The position numbers and the translations under genes were made by a program. Below are positions 1 through 8,832 of a stretch of DNA of 19,857 nucleotides, piece after piece. The notes under the pieces are model-generated. The model had not been told where the DNA came from. It made no database searches and saw only the letters and a program-made list of their open reading frames with translations. The stretch's first letter is position 1. Each line of letters opens with the position of its first letter. This stretch comes from Jimgerdemannia flammicorona (lineage: Eukaryota; Mucoromycota; Endogonomycetes; Endogonales; Endogonaceae), in contig RBNI01002065.1 in the NCBI GenBank assembly GCA_003990745.1, positions 1 through 19,857 on the forward strand, in the 5' to 3' direction.

Positions 1-609
1 CTGTCCTCAGAGAATTAACAATAGACAGTAAAAGGCGAGGATACTCACGTTGGCCATAATATGACTATTTTTACCCTTCTGACAGACGAAGATCCATGTT
101 CCAGAAGAAATGCCACACTAGTCATGTGATCATTTTCCTTTGAAAGCATTCAAAACCAAGCTCTCGTGGTTAGGTTTTTGTGGCACAACTGCTGGTGCTT
201 CCAAAAAAAAAAAAAAAAAAAAAAGAGGGGGGAAATTTTAACTTTCGCGAAGGTAATTGAAAATTAGACCACTAATTCATGAGAAGGATTATTATTTAAA
301 GAAGGATTGGGCTACTTGGAACACCGATCATAGATATCATTCTGCCCATAAGAAGGTGTAACTTTTCGCAGCTAATGAGCTAGCATGGTTACACATCAAG
401 TGAAACCGACAAAAATCTGTGGCCCTGAAGCTTTCATTTGCAGGTTTGAGGCCTTTGTGATGTCTTTCAAACTTCATTTCCTGTCGAGGCAATGCTTGGG
501 TTAAAGGTATGCATGGGCAGGAGAATTTTGACATTTAAACCCTTGAGAGAAAGGCAGCCATGTCAGGGCACCTTTTGATACTTTGGTGTTTGATATCCGT
601 ACATAATAC
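1..609. other. Intergenic or gene-edge region, no firm gene
   Basis: No gene is supported here. On the minus strand, about 205 down to 45, there are short coding-like runs in two different frames (for example EAPAVVPQKPNHESLVLNAF, then a stop), and a good splice-donor match (GTGAGT, minus strand) lies near 49-44. This could be an exon or a decayed exon of a gene off the left edge, but the frame is not kept and I do not recognise a family. An A22 tract lies at 203-224. The 65-aa minus-strand ORF at 337-534 has no recognisable feature. Confidence 0.4.
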
Positions 610-950
610 CTAGCGAATTTGTTGGGGGTAGAATTTCGTTTCACTGCCGCTGAACTAATTCACCAGATGGAAGCCAGATGCTTTGAAGTTGAATTATCAC
701 GGGTATTGTACACGGTGATGATAGATGACAAGCGTGGTTATGGAAAACGTAATAAAATTGTAGGAAAGCTTACTGTCTTAGGGAGTATCGAACCTCAAAG
801 AGGAAAAGGTGAGGATTACCATAATTTTTTGAATCCCAAATGCTGTGATGTGTGGCATTTTTAGCATAATAATATGTTCTAATTTGTGTCCTGAGGCATA
901 TTATTATACTCATTGTTTTCCCCAATTCAGACTCTCATACAACACGATAA
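610..950 (+). other. Possible small spliced gene or relic, unidentified
   Basis: A stop-free frame runs from about 607 to 864 with coding-like composition, including AAELIHQMEARCFEVEL and a basic segment DDKRGYGKRNKIVGKL. A donor match (AAAAG|GTGAGG) lies near 810, and a good acceptor with a pyrimidine tract (ending TTCCCCAATTCAG) near 927-928. Joining them in phase gives a stop after about seven further codons, so the product would be only some 70-75 aa. There is no ATG at the start of the frame; the first in-frame ATG is at 667. I do not recognise the family. It may be a fragment of a decayed gene. Confidence 0.2.
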
Positions 951-998
951 GGAATTGTATTGCATATCGATCCACTATCACTTCGAATTTTGGAAAAT

Positions 999-1676
999 TT
1001 ATTCGGGGAATACAATACAATAAACTGAATATAAAAATTCCGAATCTTGGATTAGCTTAACAAATGAACCTCCACCATCAGATTGTGGAGTGGCAACCTG
1101 GTTTGTAATTGTACAGTAATTTGTCGCGATGCTAAAAAATGTGAGACGAAACCGGCAATAAGGAAATAGGTAGATTGCAGATTTTGCAGAATACACCACA
1201 ACTTACTAGTAGGAGTGATGGGCGTCAATACTCCTAATACCTTTGACAGAGTTGGAGCAGGTGGGATCCTCGGATTGTCCACATACCACCGTAGTGCCGT
1301 TTACATCCATGATCCAGTGCTCTATACCTTCGTGCTAGCCGACGTGATGAAGAAATAAAAATGGTCAGCTACAAAGAAGATTGTCGGAAGATAAACGGTT
1401 TCACTCTGAGAACTTGAGTAACAACCTCGAATCCCAAGCTCTCCAGCGGTAGTGATGGGACGATATCGTCCTGATTGACAGTGCGAATGATAGAGAAGCC
1501 GATGTTCGAGGCATATTGGGCGAAAATGGGATTGCCGATACGGGGCTCGCCTTTGATTTTTCAATTGAGGAAAAGGAATATGTGAGCCGCGCGCTTGTCG
1601 AAAATAATTTCGCTCTTTGTTATTGACCAACCGAATGTGTAAACGGAAATGGCCGACGCGTTCAGTCGCGTTCAGG
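999..1676 (-). pseudogene. Decayed fungal class 3 lipase, C-terminal half
   Basis: The minus strand carries the C-terminal half of an alpha/beta-hydrolase of the lipase class 3 family (secreted triacylglycerol lipase or feruloyl-esterase type). Four exon-like pieces splice in phase. One ends near 1632 with SAISVYTFG. A second, about 1550-1426, carries GEPRIGNPIFAQYASNIGF and then NQDDIVPSLP. A third, about 1334-1207, carries EGIEHWI, a Cys-containing stretch VVCGQSEDPTCSNSV and DAHHSYY. A fourth is about 1131-999. Introns would be 1631-1551, 1425-1335 (branch CTGAC) and 1206-1132 (donor GTAAGT). The family's catalytic Asp (NQDD) and His (DAHHSYY) are present. The nucleophile motif GHSLGG and the whole N-terminal half are not found upstream, and a 10-bp tandem duplication at 1657-1676 breaks the frame. 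I therefore call a truncated pseudogene. The family call is strong; the last exon is less certain. Confidence 0.75.
1335..1425 (-). other. Intron retained in the lipase relic
   Basis: Removing this 91-nt segment (donor GTTGTT, branch CTGAC, acceptor CTAG) joins LPLESLGFE to HEGIEHWI in frame, which restores the usual lipase order. Unspliced, the reading frame hits a stop. A preserved intron indicates this copy came from DNA-level duplication or in-place decay, not retrotransposition. Confidence 0.65.
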
Positions 1677-2008
1677 CCGAAAATCACGTTTGGAGCTCAA
1701 CTTGTAAATATATAGCTTCTTTTTTGGGTAAATTGTTGTGATTGGCTTCGCGCTGAGATCGAAAGGTTATCGATCCCGAAAGAAGGGGGTGCGACCTGAC
1801 CCGATACATACTTACCTTCACTATCCGATAAAATTCGGATAGTTATAAGCAAGCTCAAACTTGCAAAGGCACCCAACCCGGTCTCTCAATGCATTTACTG
1901 CCTCACACATACCTGAGAGACAAGTCAAAAACGGTTCTCCGCCTTCTGCATTTAGTAAACGGTGGTATATACCTCATCTTCATCCGTAAGTTACAACCCT
2001 GCCTAATC

Positions 2009-2064
2009 TCATCAACGACTCCAATTTCGCGACTTAGAAAAGCTTTGCACACCCGTCCCACCCA
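2009..2064 (+). repeat. Dispersed repeat, copy A
   Basis: This segment (starting CTCATCAACGACTCCAATTT) resembles 4078-4133 (starting CTCATCAACAAGTCCAATTT) along about 55 bp, ending in both cases with a CACACCC...TCCCACC run. By eye roughly three quarters of the bases match. It could be an old duplicated promoter or 5' UTR, or part of a non-autonomous element. Confidence 0.45.
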
Positions 2065-3126
2065 GCACAGCTTAGTTGGTTTCAATAAAAACGGGCCCTT
2101 TGTGTAGCCAACGCAGATTGCGATTCAGGAAGCGTGCATACTTTCTAACCAGCCGAATTGAGCGTGAAGTGATACTTTGCCTTGAGGATATCGGACAACC
2201 GATTCAAATAACCTCGATACGATATCCGTGGTATGATAAACACTTTGTTCTATTGGTGGCTTATTATACTTCAAGTTGTATGGTTGACGTATGTTTTTAT
2301 CCTATGCACTTTCCACTCACCGACAACAGCAAAATGCAACTGTTACTCGTCCAAATATGCTGAAAGATCTGGCGGTTGCCAACTTTACATAACATTCTAA
2401 CGAAGTCATACCAAATTTTCAAAGGCACTTTATGGATGATAGAGCTTGAAGGCATTTTCGTTATATATATATCAAATTTAATCATTTAATTGACGATACA
2501 CCAGCTTCTCTGTATTTTCAGATGAATTTTTTATTTTCATTCCTTCAGTTTTCCTAAGCAATCAAACCTGCACACTAGTAACAAATCGAGAAAGTCACCT
2601 AAATCAAACTGAGTACTGAATGGAAAAGGTTGCATAAAGTCGTATACATAAATCAAATATATATATATATATCAATAACAAATTGAAAAGGCTGCTTGAA
2701 ATTAAGTTGCACACCAAATAAAAGAAGCTGTATAAATTGAAGCTTTGTGCTGAACAGAAAATTGAAGCCTTGTGTTAGCAATCAATCGAAGAAGCCATGA
2801 ACCGAATTGAAGTTTCTCATTTATCAGTTCTTGTTTGTAGCCTATGCACATTATATCATAATATTTATTGATGATATGTGCAGAGTTCGCACACACTATA
2901 CATATTCTGTGCCTAATAAAGACTCGCATATAGAGGCCGCACACAACTCACTAACTATACCCATTTTACATATTTACAGAATATGTGCATATACACTTAC
3001 GTAGGTTGGTACATAACGCAGAGCTTGTACATAATTATGTATGCAGGTCCTGTATAGGGTGGATTCTGCACAGATTCTATGTAGATCCCACACAAGATCA
3101 CACAGGATCGGCACTGAATTCGACTA

Positions 3127-3143
3127 TTTTTTTTTTTTTTTTT
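3127..3143 (-). repeat. T17 tract (poly(A) on minus strand) after the IFI6-like gene
   Basis: A run of 17 T on the plus strand, i.e. 17 A on the minus strand, starts 24 nt after the minus-strand stop codon of the IFI6/ISG12-like gene. No AATAAA is seen between stop and tract. It may be the tail of a retrotransposed copy, or simply one of the many A/T homopolymers in this region. Confidence 0.6.
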
Positions 3144-3167
3144 CACCCGAATCAGATAATAGAGATC

Positions 3168-3476
3168 CTAAAATAGGAGCGTTGTTATAGCTGTAATCCC
3201 TGTGGCCACGGCTGCAATCGCACACGTCAGACACATAGAGATTACGCCAAGGGCGCCGATACTTTGAAGAATCGCAATGACACCACCGGCGGCAACGGCG
3301 CCTCCATAACTTGACATAAAGGATGCGGCCGCAGTTCCGGCAACGATTCCACCGGCTCCGAACCCAAGGAAGGTCACCAACAGGGGGGCGACATAGGGAG
3401 CTGCAATCAAGCAAACGACACCAACGGCAACGGGGATGGCGATTTTGAGGATTTTGCGGAAGTTCCAACGAGCCAT
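3168..3476 (-). CDS. IFI6/ISG12-like small membrane protein
   Basis: A single-exon ORF of 102 aa. After a short basic N-terminus (MARWNFRKILK) it is almost wholly hydrophobic, with two or three likely membrane segments (about residues 11-38, 58-77 and 79-101). Residues 37-77 hold the Gly/Ala/Ser-rich pattern of the interferon-induced 6-16 (ISG12/IFI27/IFI6) family: a GFGAGG start, VAGTAAASFMSS, then GGAVAAGG and an LQSIGALG end. In animals these proteins sit in mitochondrial or ER membranes and affect apoptosis and innate immunity; fungi have no interferon, so the role here is unknown. The length fits the family. There is no intron, and an A17 tract begins 24 nt past the stop on the coding strand. 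The ATG lies right after an A-rich leader, and a second Met occurs only at residue 54, so the start is well supported. The main alternative is a generic Gly/Ala-rich hydrophobic peptide, but the motif order argues for the family. Confidence 0.72.
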   Translation of the reverse strand: MARWNFRKILKIAIPVAVGVVCLIAAPYVAPLLVTFLGFGAGGIVAGTAAASFMSSYGGAVAAGGVIAILQSIGALGVISMCLTCAIAAVATGITAITTLLF

Positions 3477-3479
3477 ATG

Positions 3480-4556
3480 TTTTTCTGTGGTGGGGGTATG
3501 TTGATTATGTTAATTTTCGCAGTGGGAAATATGAATGGAAAAGTAGCGTCATTAAAATATTTATATATTATATCTACAATGCCAAATACACAAAGGAACA
3601 TTTCGTGACACCGCCAGACAAACAAAGGGAGCAAATGGACACAGAAGATTACGCCGAATGGATCGGCCATCCAGGGTAACCCAGCCCAATCCTACCCATG
3701 ACAATGGCCCGATCCGTTACAACCGGGTTGACGGGTTGATTGACATAATTATGTTCTTGGTTCTTCAAAGAAAATGCGGCAAAATAGAACTGTAGATCAA
3801 CTCTTTGTCACCGTTACTTGAAAGTCTCCCAGTTTCTCAATTAATTATGAATGCTGAGCGTTTTAGGAAAATTGAGCATTCCTGGAATGTCAGACTGTCG
3901 GTATTGACCGTGTTTCGGAAGGCGGCAACATACTTATTATTACAAGAATGTAAAAGGACTAGTGCTCCTAACAAAATGAATATCAGCCCATCCTCCTCCG
4001 CATCACGGACTTCCCCATGTTCTTCAAGCATGTCAACGGAAGGAAAGAGCACTCCCTTGCACATATATATATAACAGCTCATCAACAAGTCCAATTTCAC
4101 AACTCAAAAAATTTTCGCACACCCCTTCCCACCTATGGCCCCTTCGCGAATCGAATTGCAGTCCTGGAATTGTGCTGGTTTGTGCGAAGAGACACCTTGC
4201 GCCTATGTTGCGAAATATTAGCTTGGCACCCGGCCCCAGACTAGTTTGGCGAGGAGTTTTCCATTTCTGCACTTTTTGGTTGTTAACCCTGGTCGACCCT
4301 CGACCCGTTAGGAGCCCTATTACGTGCACATTGGCCATCAAAGATCATTAGCCAAAGTTCCTGATTGGTTTTTACTGTACATTACATGGATAACGTCTGG
4401 GAGGATTAATACCCAACGAACCGAAGCAAATACTAGTTTAGGCGCAATAATTGAGGCAACCATTATAAACAGTTTTACGGGCGATATAAAGTGGGGGTAA
4501 AATATTATATATGTAAAATTGTTGACATCACGTTTCCTAAGCCACCTCCATAAAGA
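3480..4556. other. Intergenic region upstream of MED31
   Basis: No supported gene. The plus strand at about 3988-4065 has a coding-like run (PILLRITDFPMFFKHVNG) without a start or family match, which may be an exon relic. A TA run at 4063-4073 precedes repeat copy B (4078-4133) and a 28-codon ORF starting ATG at 4134. The MED31 promoter should lie somewhere in 4340-4556; no clear TATA box is seen next to the start. Confidence 0.5.
4078..4133 (+). repeat. Dispersed repeat, copy B
   Basis: Partner of the segment at 2009-2064. Here it sits just after a TATATATATAA stretch and directly before an ATG (4134), so it may be an old 5' UTR or promoter. The 28-codon ORF that follows has no clear family. 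Confidence 0.4.
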
Positions 4557-5220
4557 ATGGTCACCGTCCTCTTGACCAACAAAGCAACGTCCGACCATCA
4601 CGCCATGCCAGAAACCCCCGAGGAAAAGACCCGCCGCTTCCAGATCGAGCTCGAGTTTGTACAGTGCCTTGCGAATCCGTGGTACCTCCACCGTGTGTGT
4701 TCCTCAATTATCCTCTCCTCGCTGACTGATGATAGGACTGGTTCTGACACCATCGTCTTCATTCCACCAAAACAGACCTGGCACAACAGGAGTATCTGAA
4801 GGATCCGGCTTTTATCAACTACCTCGATTATCTACAGTACTGGAAACGGCCCGAATACGCCAAGTTCATCATGTGCGTCACAAACCTGCCCGTCTCTCTT
4901 TCGTAACATATGTTGCTCGAATACCTCTTATTCAACCCCCTTTACCTATGGTCTCACTAACTTTCTTCACATTTTCTTAAAGATACCCTCACGCCCTCCA
5001 CTTTCTTGACCTCCTTCAACACCCCGCCTTCCGCGACAAGCTGATCCTAAAGAAAGAAACGGAAGCCATCCACCAGACGCAATATTACCATTGGGCGTAC
5101 TACCGGAACCCGCCGCGCACGCAAGGGGCACCGGAGGTGGGCGCACAGCAACAGCAGCAGCAGCAGCAAGAGCTGGCGAACGGGGGACCGGCAGCTGACG
5201 GCGCGGCGCAGAGAGCGTGA
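4557..5220 (+). CDS. MED31: Mediator complex subunit 31 (Soh1)
   Basis: Exons 4557-4692, 4776-4872 and 4983-5220 join in phase to 156 codons. MED31 is a small, highly conserved subunit of the Mediator middle module that links transcription factors to RNA polymerase II in the nucleus. The family core runs from about residue 28 to 122: RFQIELEFVQCLANPWYLHH, then a DPAFINYLDYLQYW block, KRPEYAKFI, YPHALHFLDLLQ and an end with QYYHWAYYRN. The tail has eight Gln (residues 133-140) followed by a Gly/Ala-rich end, a variable region in this family. Introns are 83 and 110 nt, with donors GTGTGT and GTGCGT; a CTAAC branch lies about 25 nt before the second acceptor. The ATG at 4557 gives a 27-residue leader before the domain; a second in-frame Met at residue 17 is an alternative start. 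No damage is visible, so it looks functional. Confidence 0.96.
4693..4775 (+). other. MED31 intron 1
   Basis: An 83-nt intron with donor GTGTGT and acceptor AACAG. It splits the second His codon in NPWYLHH; unspliced reading departs from the MED31 domain immediately. A CTGACTGA-type branch candidate lies mid-intron. Confidence 0.88.
4873..4982 (+). other. MED31 intron 2
   Basis: A 110-nt intron with donor GTGCGT, branch CTAAC and acceptor TTAAAG. It joins AKFI to IYPHALHF, restoring the expected family sequence. Confidence 0.88.
5146..5170 (+). repeat. CAG/CAA microsatellite in MED31
   Basis: Eight consecutive Gln codons, six CAG and two CAA, lie in the C-terminal tail outside the conserved Mediator domain. 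The CAA interruptions would limit slippage. Confidence 0.9.
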
Positions 5221-6774
5221 GAGTGGCCGGCGGTGTGTGATTCTGCGTGGAAGATTATAAATGATGGATACCATGTTGTGGTAGTCAAGATGGGCTTAAG
5301 GGAAAGGATGGCGGAGGTGAAGACACTTGTTTGTTGTAATGGCGGACGAGGAGTGGGGGCGGGGCGATGGACGTGGGTTTATTGGGCGAATTGTAAATAT
5401 GGAGCACATTGGGGTTTTGAACGAACCTAACTCAGAAAGCCATTTGGTCCTAATATTGCCAATAATTCACGAGAGCAATGAGAAAGAAAAGTGTACAGCA
5501 TTACAATTGAGCAATGTCATGAGTAAAAATGTAAGGCACAAACGATTTGCCGGCGCTGGCAACCCCAACTCAATTATCACGAATGAAATATCCAAAGGAG
5601 TAATACGAGTTATATGTTATACAGAGGTCTATATCATGGCTGAATAATGGGACACAACTCGTCGCAAATGACAAGACAAATTATTGCCTTACCGCAAGAA
5701 ATCATTGAACATTTCAAAATCTGCGACTTGAACGTTCGACGTATGCAATACCCCCTGATAACAGCGCTCTCGGCGTTTTTTTATATCGTGACCCGCCGTA
5801 TTGCTAATACTGCATATGGTGATCCAAGGTCTCCCCTAAATCGTCGACACGTGTCAACGACTTCAAGCTCGAGTATTGATAAGCTTCACTTGTAAAAAGA
5901 ATCAGCTACGCAAACTGCATGATTTTTTAAAAGCCGCAAAAGCGATGACAGAAAATGCGCTATATTATTGGCTGTGCGAGATGACTTTCCGCACAAGTGG
6001 GTGATGTTGGCGTTTTTGGAAATAAGGCTCCCATTTAATGTTATAATTCTTTGCACTTTAACTTTTCCACATTTTCAGCGTGAGGCGCGTGTCAATATTA
6101 TATTGCGTATTCGACGGAAAGGCCAGATCGGGATGACTCGACGCGATTTGAAGGGCAAGTATTTTTGGTGGGCGTCAATGCTTTTGTGCTTTAAACAGTA
6201 TTCGGAATGACCGAATTCGACCAACCTCACCCGAGAAAAAGGAATATGTTGATCACCAGGGTCACCTTCGATTCATTGATTGCAGACGATTCGCAGCTTC
6301 TATTCAAGAAAGGTTAATTTTGCTAGAACATTTATTCGTTTTCCTTGCAATCCATCTCCCGTAATGTATAATGAGAATTATTATTGCAAGGTCACAAGGA
6401 CGGATGGTCTTGAAAATTTAATCGACAACCCCATATTATCGGGATGTGAAAGATACCAAGGATACAGGTTCCAATTCGGCAAATGCAGTAGTCAGAACGT
6501 GAGGAAAAAGTAAGCGATCGTCCTTTATTCGAGGATACATTGTCATCGGCATAAGAGTCTCTTGATTCGGCTTAGGGTGTCCACCACTAGGGTGGAATGA
6601 CAGAAAAATACCCGTTGGGCCATCGGGATGCTCCCTGGCCCCCGTGACGTGATTGCGCCCTGCATACGAAGTCAACCAGCCAGACGATCTTGCGTTGTTT
6701 TTCGGGGCGTGTGGGAAAATGGAAATCCGACGGATCGTTCAAAGGCGACATAAACACCATTGTATCAAAAATGA
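5221..6774. other. Non-coding interval after MED31
   Basis: The first few hundred bases are presumably the MED31 3' UTR and flank. Several 65-106 aa ORFs exist (for example 5327-5647, 5647-5895, 6280-6513 on plus and 6436-6675 on minus), but none shows a domain, signal peptide or recognisable motif, and none joins to another by good splice sites in my reading. I see nothing firm here. Confidence 0.5.
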
Positions 6775-6780
6775 CAGTTA

Positions 6781-7286
6781 TACCCCGCAGGCTTTTTATT
6801 TTTTATTTTTTGCCCCACACTCACCCGCTCCAAACCAAACCCCCTCCGTACCCTCCTCCTCATCACCGCCGCGTTCTTTTGGACGACAGCCCACGGCGCC
6901 GAGTGCGGCAGCGATTCATGCAATGGCATGACAGCCGTGCAATCCAAGTGCAAGAACGCAGTCTTCCAGATGAAGATGGATATGCGCTACGGCTGCAGTA
7001 AATACGGTTCCAATGGCGACTGGATCATCACCATCGAGAACTGCTCCGTCAGCTTAAGACCAAGCAACCACGCCGCTGCTCGCAGTACGACGACAACGCG
7101 CTCGACGGAGAACTGCTCCGTCAGCTTAAGACCAAGCAACCACGCCGCTGCTCGCAGTACGACGACAACGCGCTCGACGACATAATGAGCCGGTGCATGA
7201 AAGGACGGCCGTCCGTGTGGTATGGGTCATAGGACTGGGATGGCGAGCACTGGGAAATCAGTGGCCGGAACGCGTGCTCGGATTGA
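6781..7286 (+). pseudogene. Broken gene for a small secreted Cys-rich protein
   Basis: One frame, open from 6775, encodes a good secretory signal at 6850-6900 (TLLLITAAFFWTTAHGA, with cleavage expected after AHGA). A mature Cys-rich start follows: ECGSDSCNG, QSKCKNAVFQMKMDMRYGC and SNGDWIITIE. Near 7035-7040 the coding signal shifts by one base into another frame (ELLRQLKTKQPRRCSQYDDNALD, present twice through a perfect 72-bp duplication, then IMSRCMKGRPSVWYGS). That frame meets a TAG at 7230, but coding character continues to a TGA at 7284-7286 (DWDGEHWEISGRNACSD). There is no ATG in frame before the signal peptide. Missing start, frameshift, nonsense codon and duplication together point to a pseudogene of an effector-like or small secreted protein. 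A missed 5' exon could supply the start. I do not recognise the family. Confidence 0.6.
7036..7179 (+). repeat. Perfect 72-bp tandem duplication (two copies)
   Basis: Copies at 7036-7107 and 7108-7179 are identical over all 72 bases by eye. The unit is 24 codons long, so the duplication itself does not shift the frame. Identity implies a very recent event, or an assembly error. Confidence 0.95.
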
Positions 7287-7289
7287 AGA

Positions 7290-7670
7290 CTTTACTTGGC
7301 CTTGGTCCCGTGTAGCGTCGTTGTGTTTCCACGTTGTCCTTTGATTTCTCAGACATTTACCCTTAGAAATTTTGCAACACCACTTGGTCAAAATTAATTA
7401 TATAGATTTCACGCTATAAATTGTCACCTCTTTTCAACTTTTATTTCGACTAATCAATTATAGTCCGTACTTATTGCAAGGACGTTGAATACGACGAATT
7501 TATGAGCAGGGATTTGCCGTATTTAAGGATAGCTGAATATAACCCCATCTTTTTGACGAAGGCCATAAAGCAACATAACCTTAGAATTTTTGCAGCATGA
7601 TGCAAACTGAATAATTTCCATAATAAATATAGTCTACGATCCCGGACCGCTCACTCCACGCCTTTCCATA
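7290..7670. other. Intergenic, AT-rich
   Basis: No gene seen. Two short segments resemble each other (CCTTAGAAATTTTGCAACA near 7362 and CCTTAGAATTTTTGCAGCA near 7580), each followed by an AT-rich stretch, so there may be an old imperfect duplication of about 50 bp. Confidence 0.4.
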
Positions 7671-8420
7671 TCAGCTTCTGATGTACGTCGGAAACTCGTC
7701 CAACTCCCTCGCCGCGCCCTGTATGGTTTCATTATGATGGGATTCGCTGACGCTCAGGACCACCCACATCTGCGGCTTGAGCGCCCGGGAGGCCCTCAGC
7801 CAGTTCTGGTAATCGCCAGAGGAAGGGAACGAACTGGCAGCGTAAGTTTAAGCAATAGGACCTGTTAAATCCGACTCAGGAAACGAAACGCTCAATTGTT
7901 TGCTCGCGAGGGCGAAATCGGCGGGATCCTTCCCGATGGGTAGAGGGATGTTGATTTGCTGCGTGTCGTCCAAACCGGCGGCGGCGAGCTGTTCGGCAAC
8001 CTCCTAAGCGCACTGAGCGTTGATACTGCGCATTTTCATGATGGCGTGAACTACATGGAGGATTGGGGTAATGAATGAATAAATTTTGCGTTTACAACGA
8101 AGACGTTAAAATGTGGCAAGTGGCGTTCGAGTGGTACGTACAATAGCTAAAAATTTGCTTGGTGCAACGGCCAGCGTTATGGGGAATGCAGTCGCTCTCA
8201 ACTTTATCTGATTAAGTCACAATCTCCACACTCACCTATCTCGATCCAACCGCTGGGCTTCGTGACACGTTGAAAGACAAAGTCGAACGTATTGGGAGTC
8301 CCTTCAACGTGTTGGCGATTAAGAACGAGCAGTTGACCGGCATGTGGTGGGCCGCCAAGATATCGACTATGTCCGTGCCCGCAAAATTGGAGTCTGAGCC
8401 ATTTCCTGATAGGTGGAGAG
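7671..8420 (-). pseudogene. SAM-dependent methyltransferase pseudogene
   Basis: Read on the minus strand, this resembles the intact methyltransferase at 11580-12955. It has DSNFAGTDIVD, then HHMPVNCSF (compare DVPINCSF in the intact gene), a one-base-type frame break, then NTFDFVFQRV joined directly to TKPSGWIEI. About 20 residues that normally lie between those two motifs are missing. A 185-nt intron (8235-8051, donor GTGAGT, acceptor TGTAG) follows. The last exon (8050-7671) stays in one frame to a TGA at 7673-7671, with LAAAGLDDTQQINIPLPIG and YQNWLRASRALKPQ, but holds two nonsense codons (TAG at 8006-8004, TAA at 7850-7848). Motif I (the GxGxG SAM loop) is not found. Because the intron is kept, this is a DNA-level duplicate that later decayed. 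It is diverged from the intact gene, so probably from another member of the same expanded family. Confidence 0.8.
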
Positions 8421-8832
8421 TAGCACGTAAGGTTTGCGAATCATTGTGAATTGTATAGGATTCGAGATCCGGTTAGGATTACTCACTATAGACTAGATTC
8501 CAGCACCTTGTGAAAAATAGATGCGGTGTCAATTTCTTTCATACGGTATACATAATTAGTTCAGCAACATTTGATAATGGGCACTTACCCTCCAGGACTT
8601 TGATCCCCTCGTTTTAGCGTTAAATGTTGTAGACGTCACAAACAAAACAAAGAACTACAGGGACATCCTGTGCCTGCATTTTATTTTTGTTTACAAAAAC
8701 AGTAATTTAAATGGGGGAGGCGCACCCTCGTAATAAACATCTATAGGGGCATGAAAACCAAGCCAAGTGAACGACAACCGGATTACTCTTATGCTTGCAT
8801 TCTAACCACGCGTTAAACGTAGTGCTGTCCGT
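8421..8832. other. Intergenic, possible remnant of the pseudogene 5' part
   Basis: The minus strand here should hold the N-terminal exons of the methyltransferase pseudogene. I cannot find motif I or other recognisable pieces, so the 5' part is deleted or too decayed to see. Confidence 0.4.

Larger units (their letters stand above)
1680..3160. other. AT-rich non-coding interval with degenerate repeats
   Basis: No supported gene. Contents seen: a segment at about 2009-2064 that resembles 4078-4133; TA dinucleotide runs near 2461-2470 and 2656-2672; a stretch at about 2683-2815 with several loosely spaced copies of an AATTGAAG-like word; an 11-bp inverted repeat (2900-2910 with 2976-2986); and a T17 tract at 3127-3143. 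The short ORFs here have no recognisable motif. Confidence 0.6.

Noticed and set aside
619..830. Possible ISXO2-like transposase fragment
   Set aside because: Only a vague likeness around a Asp-Asp-basic stretch; no DDE triad, no terminal repeats.
2900..2986. 11-bp inverted repeat as a MITE or terminator
   Set aside because: Arms are short and AT-rich, the spacing is unremarkable and no target duplication is visible.
4134..4220. 28-codon ORF with QSWNCAGL, briefly reminiscent of a LINE endonuclease start
   Set aside because: It is a very short match, with no catalytic motifs or reverse transcriptase downstream.
5047..5288. Minus-strand Leu/Cys-rich ORFs over the MED31 tail
   Set aside because: They are the antisense of the CAG/CAA run and GC-rich last exon of MED31.
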